Assembly (NCBI RefSeq): GCF_000308435.1
Contig: NZ_BAFR01000189.1
Location: 62,001-126,000, forward strand
Direction: 5' to 3'
From: Nocardia araoensis NBRC 100135
Lineage (GTDB): Bacteria; Actinomycetota; Actinomycetes; Mycobacteriales; Mycobacteriaceae
DNA: 64,000 bases
Position numbers and translations under genes: made by a program. Under the pieces are notes generated by a model. The model saw only the letters and a list, made by a program, of their open reading frames with translations, ran no database searches and was not told the origin of the DNA. Below are positions 32,770-41,015 of the stretch, in pieces. The number at the start of each line of letters is the position of its first letter. The stretch's first letter is position 1.

Positions 32770-34227
32770 CTAGGCCGTTGCGGCCGCGAGTGCGCGAAGC
32801 CTTCTTTTGTCGATCTTTCCCACCGCATTCCGCGGCAGCGCCTCGGTGAGTTCGATCGATACCGGCACCTTCACGCGGGCGAGGGACTTCCGGCAGTGCT
32901 CGACGAGCTCCGCGGCGTCCACCCACGCGTTCGGCATCGTCACCACATAGGCGACCGGGACCTCGCCGAGAACCGGATCGGGAGCGCCCACCACCGCGGC
33001 CTCCAAGACGGCAGGATGGGCGTGCAGGACGTTCTCGATCTCCTTGGGGTAGATGTTCTCGCCACCTCGAAGGATCATGTCCTTGATCCGATCGACCAGG
33101 ACGAGATATCCGTCCGGGTCGAAATAGCCGACATCGCCGGTGTGCAGCCAGCCCTCGATCACCGTCCGCGCGGTCGCCTCGGGCCTGCCCAGATAGCCGC
33201 GCATCACATTCGCCCCCCGGATGACCACTTCCCCGCTCGTCCCGGTGGGCACGACGCGGCCCGCGGCATCCATGATCGCGACGGCCTGCCCTGGCAGCGG
33301 CCGCCCGACGGTGCCCGGCTTCCGCGGTCCCTCCGGCGGATTCAGCGTCGACGCGCAGGTACCTTCGGACAGTCCGTAACCTTCGACGATCGGTACACCG
33401 AAGCGCGTTTCGAACCGCGCGATCAGTTCCGCGGGCATCGGCGCGGCCCCGCAGATCGCACGGCGCAACGACGAAGTGTCCGGCGTCGCGCTGCCGGGCT
33501 GCGCGACGAGCATCGCGTAGATCGCGGGGACTCCCGAAAAGTACGTCGGGCGAACACGTTCCACGATGCCGAAGAACGCCGAAGCCGAGAACCGGCCCGC
33601 GATCGTGGCCCGGCCACCGGCGAGCAGCGGCGACAGGACACTGACCACGATCCCGTTGACGTGGAACAGCGGCAGGATCAGCAGGCTGTGATCGGTCTCG
33701 TTCAAAGCCAGCGCCTCGACCAGCATCTCGCACATCGCGGCGATGTTGGCGTGGTCGAGCACCACTCCCTTCGGTCGGCCGGTGGTGCCACTGGTGTAGA
33801 TGATCAGCGCCGCGGCGCCGGGATCCACCGGCGCCGGTTCCGGCCCGGCCATGTCGGGGCCGAGCCCGGCGACCTCGGTCACATCCAGCGTTTCCCCTCC
33901 GCGCCCGCCTTCGGTCACGACCACCTTCGCCCGGCAGTCGCTGACCTGATAACGCACCTCCTCGATCGTCGAATCCGGCTTCACGGGACTGACCGCCGCA
34001 CCCAGCCGCCACGCCGCGAAAAGAATGACGACGAATTCGAGTCGATTCGACAATACGAGCGCGACGACATCTCCTTCGCCGACACCATTCGCGGACAGAA
34101 CAGCGGCGGCCGAGCGCACCCGTTTCTCGAAAGCTTGATTGTCGAGTTGCTCGCGATCATCCGCGATGCAGGGTCCGGACGGATCCCATGTCGCCCTGAC
34201 CTCCGGAATTTCCACAACGTGCTGCAC
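32770..34227 (-). CDS. AMP-dependent acyl/aryl-CoA ligase
   Basis: A 485-residue ligase of the FadD/CaiC type. It has YTSGTTGRPKGVVLDHAN, EGYGLSEGTCASTLN, HTGDVGYFDPDGYLVLVDR and NAVGKIDKRRL with the catalytic Lys. The GTG is supported by GAGGAT 6 nt upstream. It opens the leftward operon with the DUF3556 protein and the flavoprotein, and is divergent from the PucR regulator. The substrate is unknown; the short N-terminal domain suggests a medium-size carboxylate. Confidence 0.86.
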   Translation of the reverse strand: MQHVVEIPEVRATWDPSGPCIADDREQLDNQAFEKRVRSAAAVLSANGVGEGDVVALVLSNRLEFVVILFAAWRLGAAVSPVKPDSTIEEVRYQVSDCRAKVVVTEGGRGGETLDVTEVAGLGPDMAGPEPAPVDPGAAALIIYTSGTTGRPKGVVLDHANIAAMCEMLVEALALNETDHSLLILPLFHVNGIVVSVLSPLLAGGRATIAGRFSASAFFGIVERVRPTYFSGVPAIYAMLVAQPGSATPDTSSLRRAICGAAPMPAELIARFETRFGVPIVEGYGLSEGTCASTLNPPEGPRKPGTVGRPLPGQAVAIMDAAGRVVPTGTSGEVVIRGANVMRGYLGRPEATARTVIEGWLHTGDVGYFDPDGYLVLVDRIKDMILRGGENIYPKEIENVLHAHPAVLEAAVVGAPDPVLGEVPVAYVVTMPNAWVDAAELVEHCRKSLARVKVPVSIELTEALPRNAVGKIDKRRLRALAAATA

Positions 34228-34327
34228 TTATATCCTCACCTACCTCGGGGTGACGGGAATTACACTCCAAGTTAGATTCGGTGCCCGGACCCGGCTACGG
34301 GCCGGCATCCCAGAGTTTCCACCGGCC

Positions 34328-34346
34328 TTTGTACCGATGGCACAAA
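34328..34346. promoter_or_regulatory. Inverted repeat, possible PucR-family operator
   Basis: TTTGTACC and GGCACAAA (34328-34335 and 34339-34346) form an 8-3-8 dyad with one mismatch, in the 170-bp spacer between the divergent ligase and PucR genes. It is the clearest dyad in that spacer. Confidence 0.4.
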
Positions 34347-34397
34347 AGAATGCGGAATGCCTCCGAGCCGCCGCACCGATTCCGGTACGGTCCCGGC

Positions 34398-35624
34398 ATG
34401 AGCGAGGACGTGGACACGACCATCCGCGAGGTCGCCGGACGCGTCAAAGCCGATCTCGATCGCCTGACCTCCGAGATGACCGCGATGTTCGCCGAGGTGA
34501 TCCCGGAATTCCGCCACGACGACGAAGTACGGCGGCTGATGATCGCCAGCACCGCGTCCAACCTCACCGCGATCCTCGACATGCTCATCCTGAGCATCTC
34601 TCGCGACGACATCACCGTGCCGCCCGCCGCCGCCGAGTACGCCCGCCGGTTCGCCCAGCACGGGATGTCCCTGGAGGCGCTGCTGCGCGCGTACCGGCTC
34701 GGCGAGCACATGTTCATGCAGCGGACCATCGCCGTACTCCGGCACGCCCAGACCCCCGCCGATCTCGCCCTGGCGACGACCAGCCGGGTCGCCGTGCTGG
34801 TCAACAGCTACATCGACCAGGTCATCGAAGGCGTCATCGACATCTACGAAAGCGAACGCCGTCGCTGGGACGCGCGTTCGGACAGCACCCGCGCGGCCCA
34901 GATCCGCGCGGTGCTCGACACCGAGAACCTCGACGTCGCCTCCGCGGAGGAAATGCTGTCCGCCTCACTACGGGGGTGGCATATGGCCGCCGTCGTCTGG
35001 GTGCGTGAACCCGTCGCCGCATCGATCGAACTGCTGCGCGCCGGGACCTCGATGCTCGCCGCCGCGACCGGCAAGCACCCGCTGACGGTACTGGTCGACG
35101 AGCAGAACTGCTGGGCGTGGATCTCGTCGGTCGGCAAGCCGTCGCTGGACGCCGACCGGCTCGAGCGAGACCTGCGGCGGCGCCCGGGAATTCGCGTCGC
35201 GATCGGTGATCCCGGCGCCGGACTGGCCGGCTTCCGGCAGACCTTCCGCGACGCCCAGCGCGCTCGCAGCCTCGCGTTGCTCGCCGATCCCGACCGCCCG
35301 CTGACCATGCATTCCCGGGTGGCGCTGTCGAGCCTGCTGATCGACCATCTGCCCGATGCGAAGGCGTGGGTTCATCGGGTGCTGGGCGACCTCATGCGCG
35401 ACGACGAGACCACCGCTCGTCTGCGTGAGACGGTGCAGACGTATCTGGAGGCCCGCGGCAGCCTCACCGACGCCGCGGCGCGCATGCACGTCCACAAGAA
35501 CACCGTCCACTACCGGATACGCAGGGCCGAAGAAGTGCTCGGTCATCCGTTGACGGTGAACCGGCTGGAGACCGAAGTCGCGCTGATGGTCTCCGAGCAA
35601 CTCGGTCTCGGCCGCGCGAAGTGA
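34398..35624 (+). CDS. PucR/CdaR family transcriptional regulator
   Basis: A 408-residue activator-type protein. The central segment with RPGIRVAIGDPGAGLAGF is a GGDEF-like CdaR fold. The C-terminal PucR helix-turn-helix is clear: TYLEARGSLTDAAARMHVHK, then NTVHYRIRRAEEVLG. The N-terminal 150 residues are a helical ligand domain (RsbRD-like). The ATG at 34398 is used since upstream sequence is not homologous-looking. It is divergent from the acyl-CoA ligase/DUF3556 operon and is the probable regulator of it. Confidence 0.86.
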   Translation: MSEDVDTTIREVAGRVKADLDRLTSEMTAMFAEVIPEFRHDDEVRRLMIASTASNLTAILDMLILSISRDDITVPPAAAEYARRFAQHGMSLEALLRAYRLGEHMFMQRTIAVLRHAQTPADLALATTSRVAVLVNSYIDQVIEGVIDIYESERRRWDARSDSTRAAQIRAVLDTENLDVASAEEMLSASLRGWHMAAVVWVREPVAASIELLRAGTSMLAAATGKHPLTVLVDEQNCWAWISSVGKPSLDADRLERDLRRRPGIRVAIGDPGAGLAGFRQTFRDAQRARSLALLADPDRPLTMHSRVALSSLLIDHLPDAKAWVHRVLGDLMRDDETTARLRETVQTYLEARGSLTDAAARMHVHKNTVHYRIRRAEEVLGHPLTVNRLETEVALMVSEQLGLGRAK

Positions 35625-35729
35625 GCCCGGGTCGCGGTGCGCCGATGCGCGACACGGCGATTCGGCATGGCGTGTGAGCCTCCGCGGCCTGATACTGAGG
35701 GCAGGGTTGGACCGATTCCGAGGTGGGAG

Positions 35730-36638
35730 ATGAAAGTGATCGGGGTGGGCTCGGACGGACTTGTCGCGGCCGGTGATACCTGGGGTATTTCCGGGCCGCA
35801 GTTCCTCTCCGTCTACATACCGCTCGTGCTGATAGCCGTGCTCGTCGGGATCTGGCTGCGGTCCCGTGCGACGCGCGCGGATCCGGAAACCGACTCGGTC
35901 ACCGCGCCGGGCGCGGAGCTGACCTCACCCGAGCTGGGGATGCTGTACGGCGACCAGAACGCCGTACTCGCGGCGATGGCGCGGTTGCGCGGCCTCGACG
36001 CGATCGATTCGGCCGCCGCGCCGGTCCGCACCCTCACACCGCAGGAGCTCGGGCGGCTGGATCCGTTCACCGTGTCGGTATACGACCGGCTGGCGGCGGG
36101 TCAGCGCAAGACCGTCGGCGCGATCGCGGGCGGGTCGCTCGACGCGCTGCGCACCAGGATGGTCGACCTCGGGTACTTCCCGGGACCCGAGATGCGCCAC
36201 GGTCTGCGTGATGCGGGCATACCGATCCTCGTCACCGGCGCGCTCGGCCTGGTGCGGATCATCGCGGGCGCCTCGCACGGCAACCCGGTGGGTGTGCTGG
36301 TGGTGCTGGTGCTCGCACAGGCGGTCGCCTACTGGTTGGTGGTGCGCAAGCCCCGGCTCACCGCGCTCGGTGTCCGCGCCCGGGACGCCGCGTCCGAGCG
36401 CAATCGGCATCTGCGGCCGAGCAATTCGCCTTCCTACGCGACCTATGGCGCCGAAAGCGCGGCGCTCGCGGCCGCGGTTTTCGGTATCGGCGCGCTCGTC
36501 GCCCTCGATCCCGGACTCGCCCAGGCAGTCGCTCCGCCGAGTGCGTCGGGCGGCGGTGACGGCGGGGGTGACAGCGGGGGCGACGGGGGCGGATGTGGCA
36601 GCGGGTGCGGCGGGGGCTGCGGCGGTTGCGGTGGATGA
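35730..36638 (+). CDS. TIGR04222-type membrane protein with Cys/Gly-rich C-terminal tail
   Basis: A 302-residue membrane protein. A hydrophobic span is at about 22-43 (FLSVYIPLVLIAVLVGIWL), two more follow at about 168-215, and a fourth is near 250-265. It then ends in low-complexity Gly/Asp sequence and a terminal tail GGGCGSGCGGGCGGCGG with Cys at 289, 293, 297 and 300. This matches the TIGR04222 domain family of actinobacteria as I remember it. Its stop overlaps the DUF692 oxidase start by 8 bp. I infer that the cysteine tail is the substrate of that oxidase, making this a membrane-anchored precursor; the sequence alone does not prove it. The start is supported by GAGGTGG upstream. Confidence 0.82.
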   Translation: MKVIGVGSDGLVAAGDTWGISGPQFLSVYIPLVLIAVLVGIWLRSRATRADPETDSVTAPGAELTSPELGMLYGDQNAVLAAMARLRGLDAIDSAAAPVRTLTPQELGRLDPFTVSVYDRLAAGQRKTVGAIAGGSLDALRTRMVDLGYFPGPEMRHGLRDAGIPILVTGALGLVRIIAGASHGNPVGVLVVLVLAQAVAYWLVVRKPRLTALGVRARDAASERNRHLRPSNSPSYATYGAESAALAAAVFGIGALVALDPGLAQAVAPPSASGGGDGGGDSGGDGGGCGSGCGGGCGGCGG

Positions 36639-37506
36639 GCGCCTCGGGCCGCTGCCGCCGGACGCGCTCGGTATCGGCTGGCGGGCCGAGATCTGCGGGG
36701 TGATAGCCACCTTGGCGGGACTCGGATTCTGCGAGGTCATCGCCGAGTCGTTGCCCGGGGATACCCGCCGCGCCGGGGAGATCGCCGTCCCCGAGGAACT
36801 GGCCGCTCTGCGCGCACGCGGCGTGGCGGTGGTGCCACACGGCATCTCGCTGTCGCTCGGCGGGGCGGAGCCGGTCGCGGGCCATCGCGTCGAGCACTTG
36901 GCGGCCTGCGCGGCGGCGGTGGCGGCTCCGCTGGTGAGCGAGCACATCGCGTTCGTCCGCGCGGGCGGCCTGGAAGCCGGACACCTGCTGCCGGTGCCGC
37001 GGACCCGGGAAGCGCTGGACGCGCTCACCCGCAATATCGCCCGGACCAGGGCGGCGCTCGACGTCCCGCTCGCGGTGGAGAACATCGCCACGCTGTTCGA
37101 CTGGCCCGACGACGAATACACCGAAGCGGAGTTCCTGTCCGAACTCGTCGAACGCACCGGTGTATCGCTGCTGCTCGATCTCGCGAACGTCTACGCGAAC
37201 GCCCGCAACCGCGGTCGCGATCCGCTCGCCGAACTCTTGCGCCTGCCCACCGAACAGGTGGCGTACTGCCACGTCGCGGGCGGTCACGAATCCGGCGGTC
37301 GCTACCACGACACCCACACCGATCCGGTTCCCGGCGAAGTTCTCACGCTCGTCGCCGAATTCACCGCGCATCGTCCGGCGCCGATGATGCTGGAGCGCGA
37401 CGGCAACTATCCGCCCGCGGCAGAACTACTCGACGAACTGGACGCCCTCGCTACCGCCGCCGCCCGCCCACCGATCACCGCGGGCGCCAGGGCGGTACCG
37501 GCGTGA
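36631..37506 (+). CDS. DUF692 / MNIO multinuclear iron oxidase
   Basis: A 291-residue TIM-barrel protein of the DUF692 (MNIO) family, to which MbnB, TglH, ChrH and BufB belong. The metal-ligand positions appear complete: His70 (HGIS), Glu104-His105 (SEHIAF), Glu150-Asn151 (VENIA), Asp183 and Asn186 (LLDLANVYAN), His214 and His219 (CHVAGGHE), Asp227 and His229 (HDTHTDP) and Glu255 (LERDGNYP). Characterised members oxidise cysteines or C-terminal residues of ribosomal peptides with the help of a partner protein. The GTG start overlaps the TIGR04222 gene by 8 bp, and the stop overlaps the next start. Confidence 0.87.
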   Translation: MDERLGPLPPDALGIGWRAEICGVIATLAGLGFCEVIAESLPGDTRRAGEIAVPEELAALRARGVAVVPHGISLSLGGAEPVAGHRVEHLAACAAAVAAPLVSEHIAFVRAGGLEAGHLLPVPRTREALDALTRNIARTRAALDVPLAVENIATLFDWPDDEYTEAEFLSELVERTGVSLLLDLANVYANARNRGRDPLAELLRLPTEQVAYCHVAGGHESGGRYHDTHTDPVPGEVLTLVAEFTAHRPAPMMLERDGNYPPAAELLDELDALATAAARPPITAGARAVPA

Positions 37507-37889
37507 GCGCCGACTCCGTACCGGAACAGCCTTCCGGCGGTGCGACGCTGGCGCAGCGGCAAGCAGCGCTGGTGCGTGCGCTGGTCGCGGGAGCCCCGAT
37601 ACCGCCCGGATTCGACGCCGAGGCCGTCGGAGCGGCGGCGGACGCCCTGCTGCGCAAGCGGGCCGGTGAGGTGGCGCGCCGTTACCCGCTGCTGGTGCAC
37701 GCGTGTCAGGGTGAGTTCACCGCCCGCTTCACCGCGTGGGCCCGCAGTCACCCGAAGACGACCACTCCCGCCGATGCCGCCGCCTTCGCGGCCGCCACCG
37801 GGATCGACTGTAAGGCCATCTCACTCCGCCGGGCGAGAACCCGCTGGTGGTTTCCCTGGCATCGCGCATCGGCCGACAGCACACCCTGA
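37503..37889 (+). CDS. Small helical protein, putative MNIO partner (DUF2063-like)
   Basis: A 128-residue protein starting with GTG in a GTGA overlap with the DUF692 stop. The central helices (RQAALVRALVAGAPIPPGFD; GEVARRYPLLVHACQGEFTA then RFTAWARSHP) resemble the N-terminal part of DUF2063 partner proteins (tyrosine-proline before a helix, then F-x-A-x-A-R/W-A-x-x-HP). In other MNIO systems such partners deliver the precursor peptide to the oxidase. The protein is shorter than typical partners and ends WWFPWHRASADSTP. Assignment is by position and motif, not by a search. Confidence 0.6.
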   Translation: MSADSVPEQPSGGATLAQRQAALVRALVAGAPIPPGFDAEAVGAAADALLRKRAGEVARRYPLLVHACQGEFTARFTAWARSHPKTTTPADAAAFAAATGIDCKAISLRRARTRWWFPWHRASADSTP

Positions 37890-37907
37890 GTTCGGACCTG
37901 TCCTGTC

Positions 37908-38060
37908 CTACGGATGGCGGGCCTCGACCCCGACCGCGGAGTCGCCGGCGTCGCGACGCTCTTCGAGCCACACACTGACCGCCACCGTCACATACGCAGC
38001 GACGGTCGCCATCCCCGGCAGCATCAGCATGAGCATGAGAAACGAAAGCATCGAAGACAC
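37908..38060 (-). CDS. Small single-span membrane protein (candidate)
   Basis: A 50-residue candidate with a GTG start preceded by GGGAGG at good spacing. Nearly all of residues 4-27 is hydrophobic (MLSFLMLMLMLPGMATVAAY), followed by a charged tail (LEERRDAGDSAVGVEARHP). It is convergent with the DUF2063-like gene. The strong ribosome site and clean membrane span argue for a real small protein; the function is unknown. Confidence 0.45.
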   Translation of the reverse strand: MSSMLSFLMLMLMLPGMATVAAYVTVAVSVWLEERRDAGDSAVGVEARHP

Positions 38061-38267
38061 AAGCCCTCCCGGACAACGCGATGGAAACTGTCGTACCGGT
38101 GCGCTGCACTGCGTCACCGTCACGCCCGGCATACCCACGAGCGGAGGTCCAATCTCCACCGGGACGCCGAGCTGATGTGATAGATGTCACAGACGCGATC
38201 TGCCGTGCCGTCCGCCGGACGACCGGGATAATCGGCGCTCCGCCGCAACCGTGGTAGACCGGTCACC

Positions 38268-38774
38268 ATGCGGTTGCTCATCGTCTCCGATACGCACGTG
38301 CCCAAACGTGCGCGGGATCTGCCGGAGGTGCTCTGGCGCGAGGTCGACGCCGCCGACGTGGTCGTGCACGCGGGCGACTGGGTGGACGTCGCGCTGCTCG
38401 ACCGCCTCGAAGCCCGCAGCGAACGCCTCGTCGCTGTCTACGGCAACAACGACGGCCCGGATCTGCGTGCGCGGCTGCCCGAGGTCGCCCGCGCCGAACT
38501 CGACGGACTCCGGCTGGCGGTGGTGCACGAAACCGGACCCGCGAAGGGCCGCGAGGAACGCTGTGCCCGGAATTTCCCGGACACCGACGTACTCGTCTTC
38601 GGCCACAGCCACATTCCGTGGGACACCATCGCCGACAGCGGGTTGCGCTTGCTCAATCCCGGCTCGCCCACCGACCGCCGCAGGCAGCCGGACCACACCT
38701 ATCTCACGGCGCGGATACAGGCGGGGCGGCTGAGCCAGGTGACACTGCATGCCCTGGCACCGCAGACGCCCTAA
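38268..38774 (+). CDS. Metallophosphoesterase (YfcE/MJ0936 family)
   Basis: A 168-residue calcineurin-like phosphoesterase with all five metal motifs: SDTHVPK (D8, H10), HAGDW (D37), GNNDG (N60), VHETGP (H85) and GHSHIPWD near residue 113. Such small members hydrolyse phosphodiesters in vitro; their physiological substrates are unclear. The ATG follows a long AT-poor leader without a strong ribosome site. It ends 4 bp past the stop of the convergent methyltransferase remnant. Confidence 0.88.
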   Translation: MRLLIVSDTHVPKRARDLPEVLWREVDAADVVVHAGDWVDVALLDRLEARSERLVAVYGNNDGPDLRARLPEVARAELDGLRLAVVHETGPAKGREERCARNFPDTDVLVFGHSHIPWDTIADSGLRLLNPGSPTDRRRQPDHTYLTARIQAGRLSQVTLHALAPQTP

Positions 38775-39397
38775 CTCTCGGCGGCGATCAGCACTTCCAG
38801 GGTGACCGGTTCGACGAAACATCCGCCGGGGTCGATCGCGAGCAAGTTCTCGGTGATCGTCTGTTCGAACGCGGCGCGCCGGTCCCCGAGCAGCCGGTGC
38901 AGTGGCAGCGAGGTGGAGTAGAGGTACCCGATCGCCTGCTCGATCGTCCACGCGCGTTCGAATTCGTGGACCAGCCGGTGCACGCAGGGAAGGAGGATCG
39001 CGCCAGTATCTCTTCGTGCGACTCCTGGCCTTCGGCCGCGGTCGGCCTGCCCGATGGTCACCAACCGGAAACGCCCCAGCCCGCCCGGGAGGTCCTCCGA
39101 ACCGCCCCGCACCCAGGTCACGTTCGCAAGACCCGCGGCTTCTGCGCGGCGGGCGGCTTCGACGAGCATCGTGGGCTCGGGGTCCATGCCCACGGCTTCG
39201 GACACGTGCCGCGCGAGGGGGACGGTGAGCTGGCCCGTGCCGCAGCCCAAGTCGAGTAGTCGGCCGGTGCCGTCGAGTCGCAGCCGCCGGACGAGATCAT
39301 CGAAGAACCGCCGCGGATAGTCCGGCCGGTAGCGCGCGTAGTGCCAGGCTGTTCCGGCGAACAGGTCGTCTGTGATCCCCTCGGTTGCGTCGGTCAT
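38771..39397 (-). pseudogene. SAM-dependent methyltransferase with internal deletion and frameshift
   Basis: The N-terminal half is a normal class I methyltransferase (LLDLGCGTGQLTVPLARHV, then DPEPTMLVEAARRAE and GSEDLPG). The C-terminal end is also normal (FERAWTIEQAIGYLYSTSLP). Between them about 30 residues (DRGRRPGVARRDTG and so on) are out of frame: another frame there reads AAEGQESHEEILARSSFPAC, the expected family sequence. A deletion near 39044, together with a missing base near 38979, restores the frame. The product is 208 residues instead of an expected 260-280 and lacks part of the core sheet, so activity is doubtful. The ATG has GGGGAGG upstream. Confidence 0.75.
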
Positions 39398-39461
39398 GAT
39401 CGCCTCCCCATCCCCGATCCCGGCCCTCGTCCGGGTGCGACGCGAAGACTCGATCGTAGCG

Positions 39462-40568
39462 TCAGTCGCCGCCGTCGCCCACCAGCGCCAAGTGACGATC
39501 GCCGGTGGCGGCGTCGGTGATGGCGGTGGAGATCTTCGGCAGGGCGTAGGGATGGTTGCGGCCGAGCCAGTCGAGCATTTCCTCGCGGACCGCGCAGCGT
39601 AGATTCCACACGTCGTCGGCATTGGCCGCCGACATCGTCGCGCGCACCACGATGTTGGTCGGCGTGCTGTCGGTGACCTGCAGACTCCAGGCGCGGCCGT
39701 CCCAATCCGCGCGCGTGCGCAGGTACTCCTCCAAGTGCTCACGCAGCAGCGGCACCGGTGTGCTGTGATCCAGGTACAGGAAGACCGTCCCGGTGATCTG
39801 CGGGCCGCCACGCGACCAGTTCTCGTACGGCTTGTTGTTGAAGTAGGAGACCGGCATGGTCAGCCTCCGGTCGTCCCAGATCCGCACGGTGAGGAACGCC
39901 AGGGTGATCTCCTCCACGATGCCCCACTCCCCCTCCACCACGACGGTGTCCCCGATCTTGACGGAGTCACCGAACGCGATCTGCAATCCGGCGATCAGGT
40001 TGCTCAACGTCGACTGCGCGGCGACACCGGCGATGATGCCGATCACCCCTGCCGAGGCCAGCAGCGAGGTTCCCAGGGTCCGCAGACTCGGAACCAGCAG
40101 CAGGATCACGACGGCGGCGGTCGTGACCACCAGGACCGACGTGATGATCCGGCGCACCAGGCCGAGCTGGGTACGCAATTGCCGTACCCGGGTGATGTCC
40201 TGGGTACGCCGGGCGTAGGAGCGCAGCGTGTTCTCCGCGACCGCGTCGGCGGCACGGATGACCACCCACGCCGCCGCCATGATCGCCGCCGTCGCCAGGA
40301 CCGTGCGGATCATCGCGTCCTGGCGCAGTTCCAGTTGCGCCAGCGGATAGGTGGCGTGCAACGCCAACGCGCCGAGCAACACCTGCAGGGGCAACTGCAC
40401 CCGGCGCAACAGCGTGGGAAGTTGGTTGCCCGGACGTCTGCTTGCGCTGTAACGCAGTAACCGATCGATCAGCAGACCGGCCGTCACGGTGATGGCCACC
40501 GTACCGAGAATCACGATGAGCGGCCGTAGTATTTCCTCCAACGGATCGAACTCCTTCTCCTCCTCCAC
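39462..40568 (-). CDS. MscS-type mechanosensitive ion channel
   Basis: A 368-residue small-conductance channel. Three or four membrane helices occupy residues about 15-190, and the pore helix with the MscS signature contains ASAGVIGIIAGVAAQSTLSN. The beta domain follows (FGDSVKIGDTVVVEGEWGIV, and YFNNKPYENWSR at the family-conserved position). It opens under membrane tension to release solutes. The start is a GTG after an unusually charged leader (EEEKEFDPLEE). A 48-residue membrane protein is encoded 138 bp upstream on the same strand. Confidence 0.9.
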   Translation of the reverse strand: MEEEKEFDPLEEILRPLIVILGTVAITVTAGLLIDRLLRYSASRRPGNQLPTLLRRVQLPLQVLLGALALHATYPLAQLELRQDAMIRTVLATAAIMAAAWVVIRAADAVAENTLRSYARRTQDITRVRQLRTQLGLVRRIITSVLVVTTAAVVILLLVPSLRTLGTSLLASAGVIGIIAGVAAQSTLSNLIAGLQIAFGDSVKIGDTVVVEGEWGIVEEITLAFLTVRIWDDRRLTMPVSYFNNKPYENWSRGGPQITGTVFLYLDHSTPVPLLREHLEEYLRTRADWDGRAWSLQVTDSTPTNIVVRATMSAANADDVWNLRCAVREEMLDWLGRNHPYALPKISTAITDAATGDRHLALVGDGGD

Positions 40569-40706
40569 TCACCCGTGCGAGGCGATTCTTGCGCCGTTTC
40601 GGCAAGAAATCTCGAGCACTCGATGCGGCTCGAGCTCCCGCTCGGATGAGTGCCATGTTTCGATTCCGGTTCCGGCGAAGCGACCCTTCACCCGGTCGAG
40701 GTGTTC

Positions 40707-40853
40707 CTACAGCAGCGCCAGCGCCATGCTCAGCACTGCCAACACCAGGACCCATGCCGCGATGGTCCATTCGATGGGCCATTCCGTGCCGGGATAACCG
40801 CTGTCACCGCGTCGAGCGGCGCGATACTGCGAGCGCGAGGCCGAGACGGACAT
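40707..40853 (-). CDS. Small single-span membrane protein
   Basis: A 48-residue ORF with a textbook ribosome site (AAGGAGG, 5 nt before the ATG). The N-terminus is polar and basic (MSVSASRSQYRAARRGDSGY) and the C-terminus is one membrane helix (WTIAAWVLVLAVLSMALALL). It lies upstream of and codirectional with the MscS channel. It could be an accessory subunit of the channel, or simply an independent small membrane protein. Confidence 0.65.
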   Translation of the reverse strand: MSVSASRSQYRAARRGDSGYPGTEWPIEWTIAAWVLVLAVLSMALALL

Positions 40854-41015
40854 ACATCCTCCTTCGGTCGGTTGCGTCATCGAGGCGCATACCCGCTTTC
40901 GTCGTCGATCGTCGCCACGCCAGTGTGGCGAATGCCACCGTCCACGGCGTACTGCGGGCGCAAGCCGTTGTGGGTCAGGGATTCTCAGGCCGAGCCCAGT
41001 GGGTCCGACCGGGTG

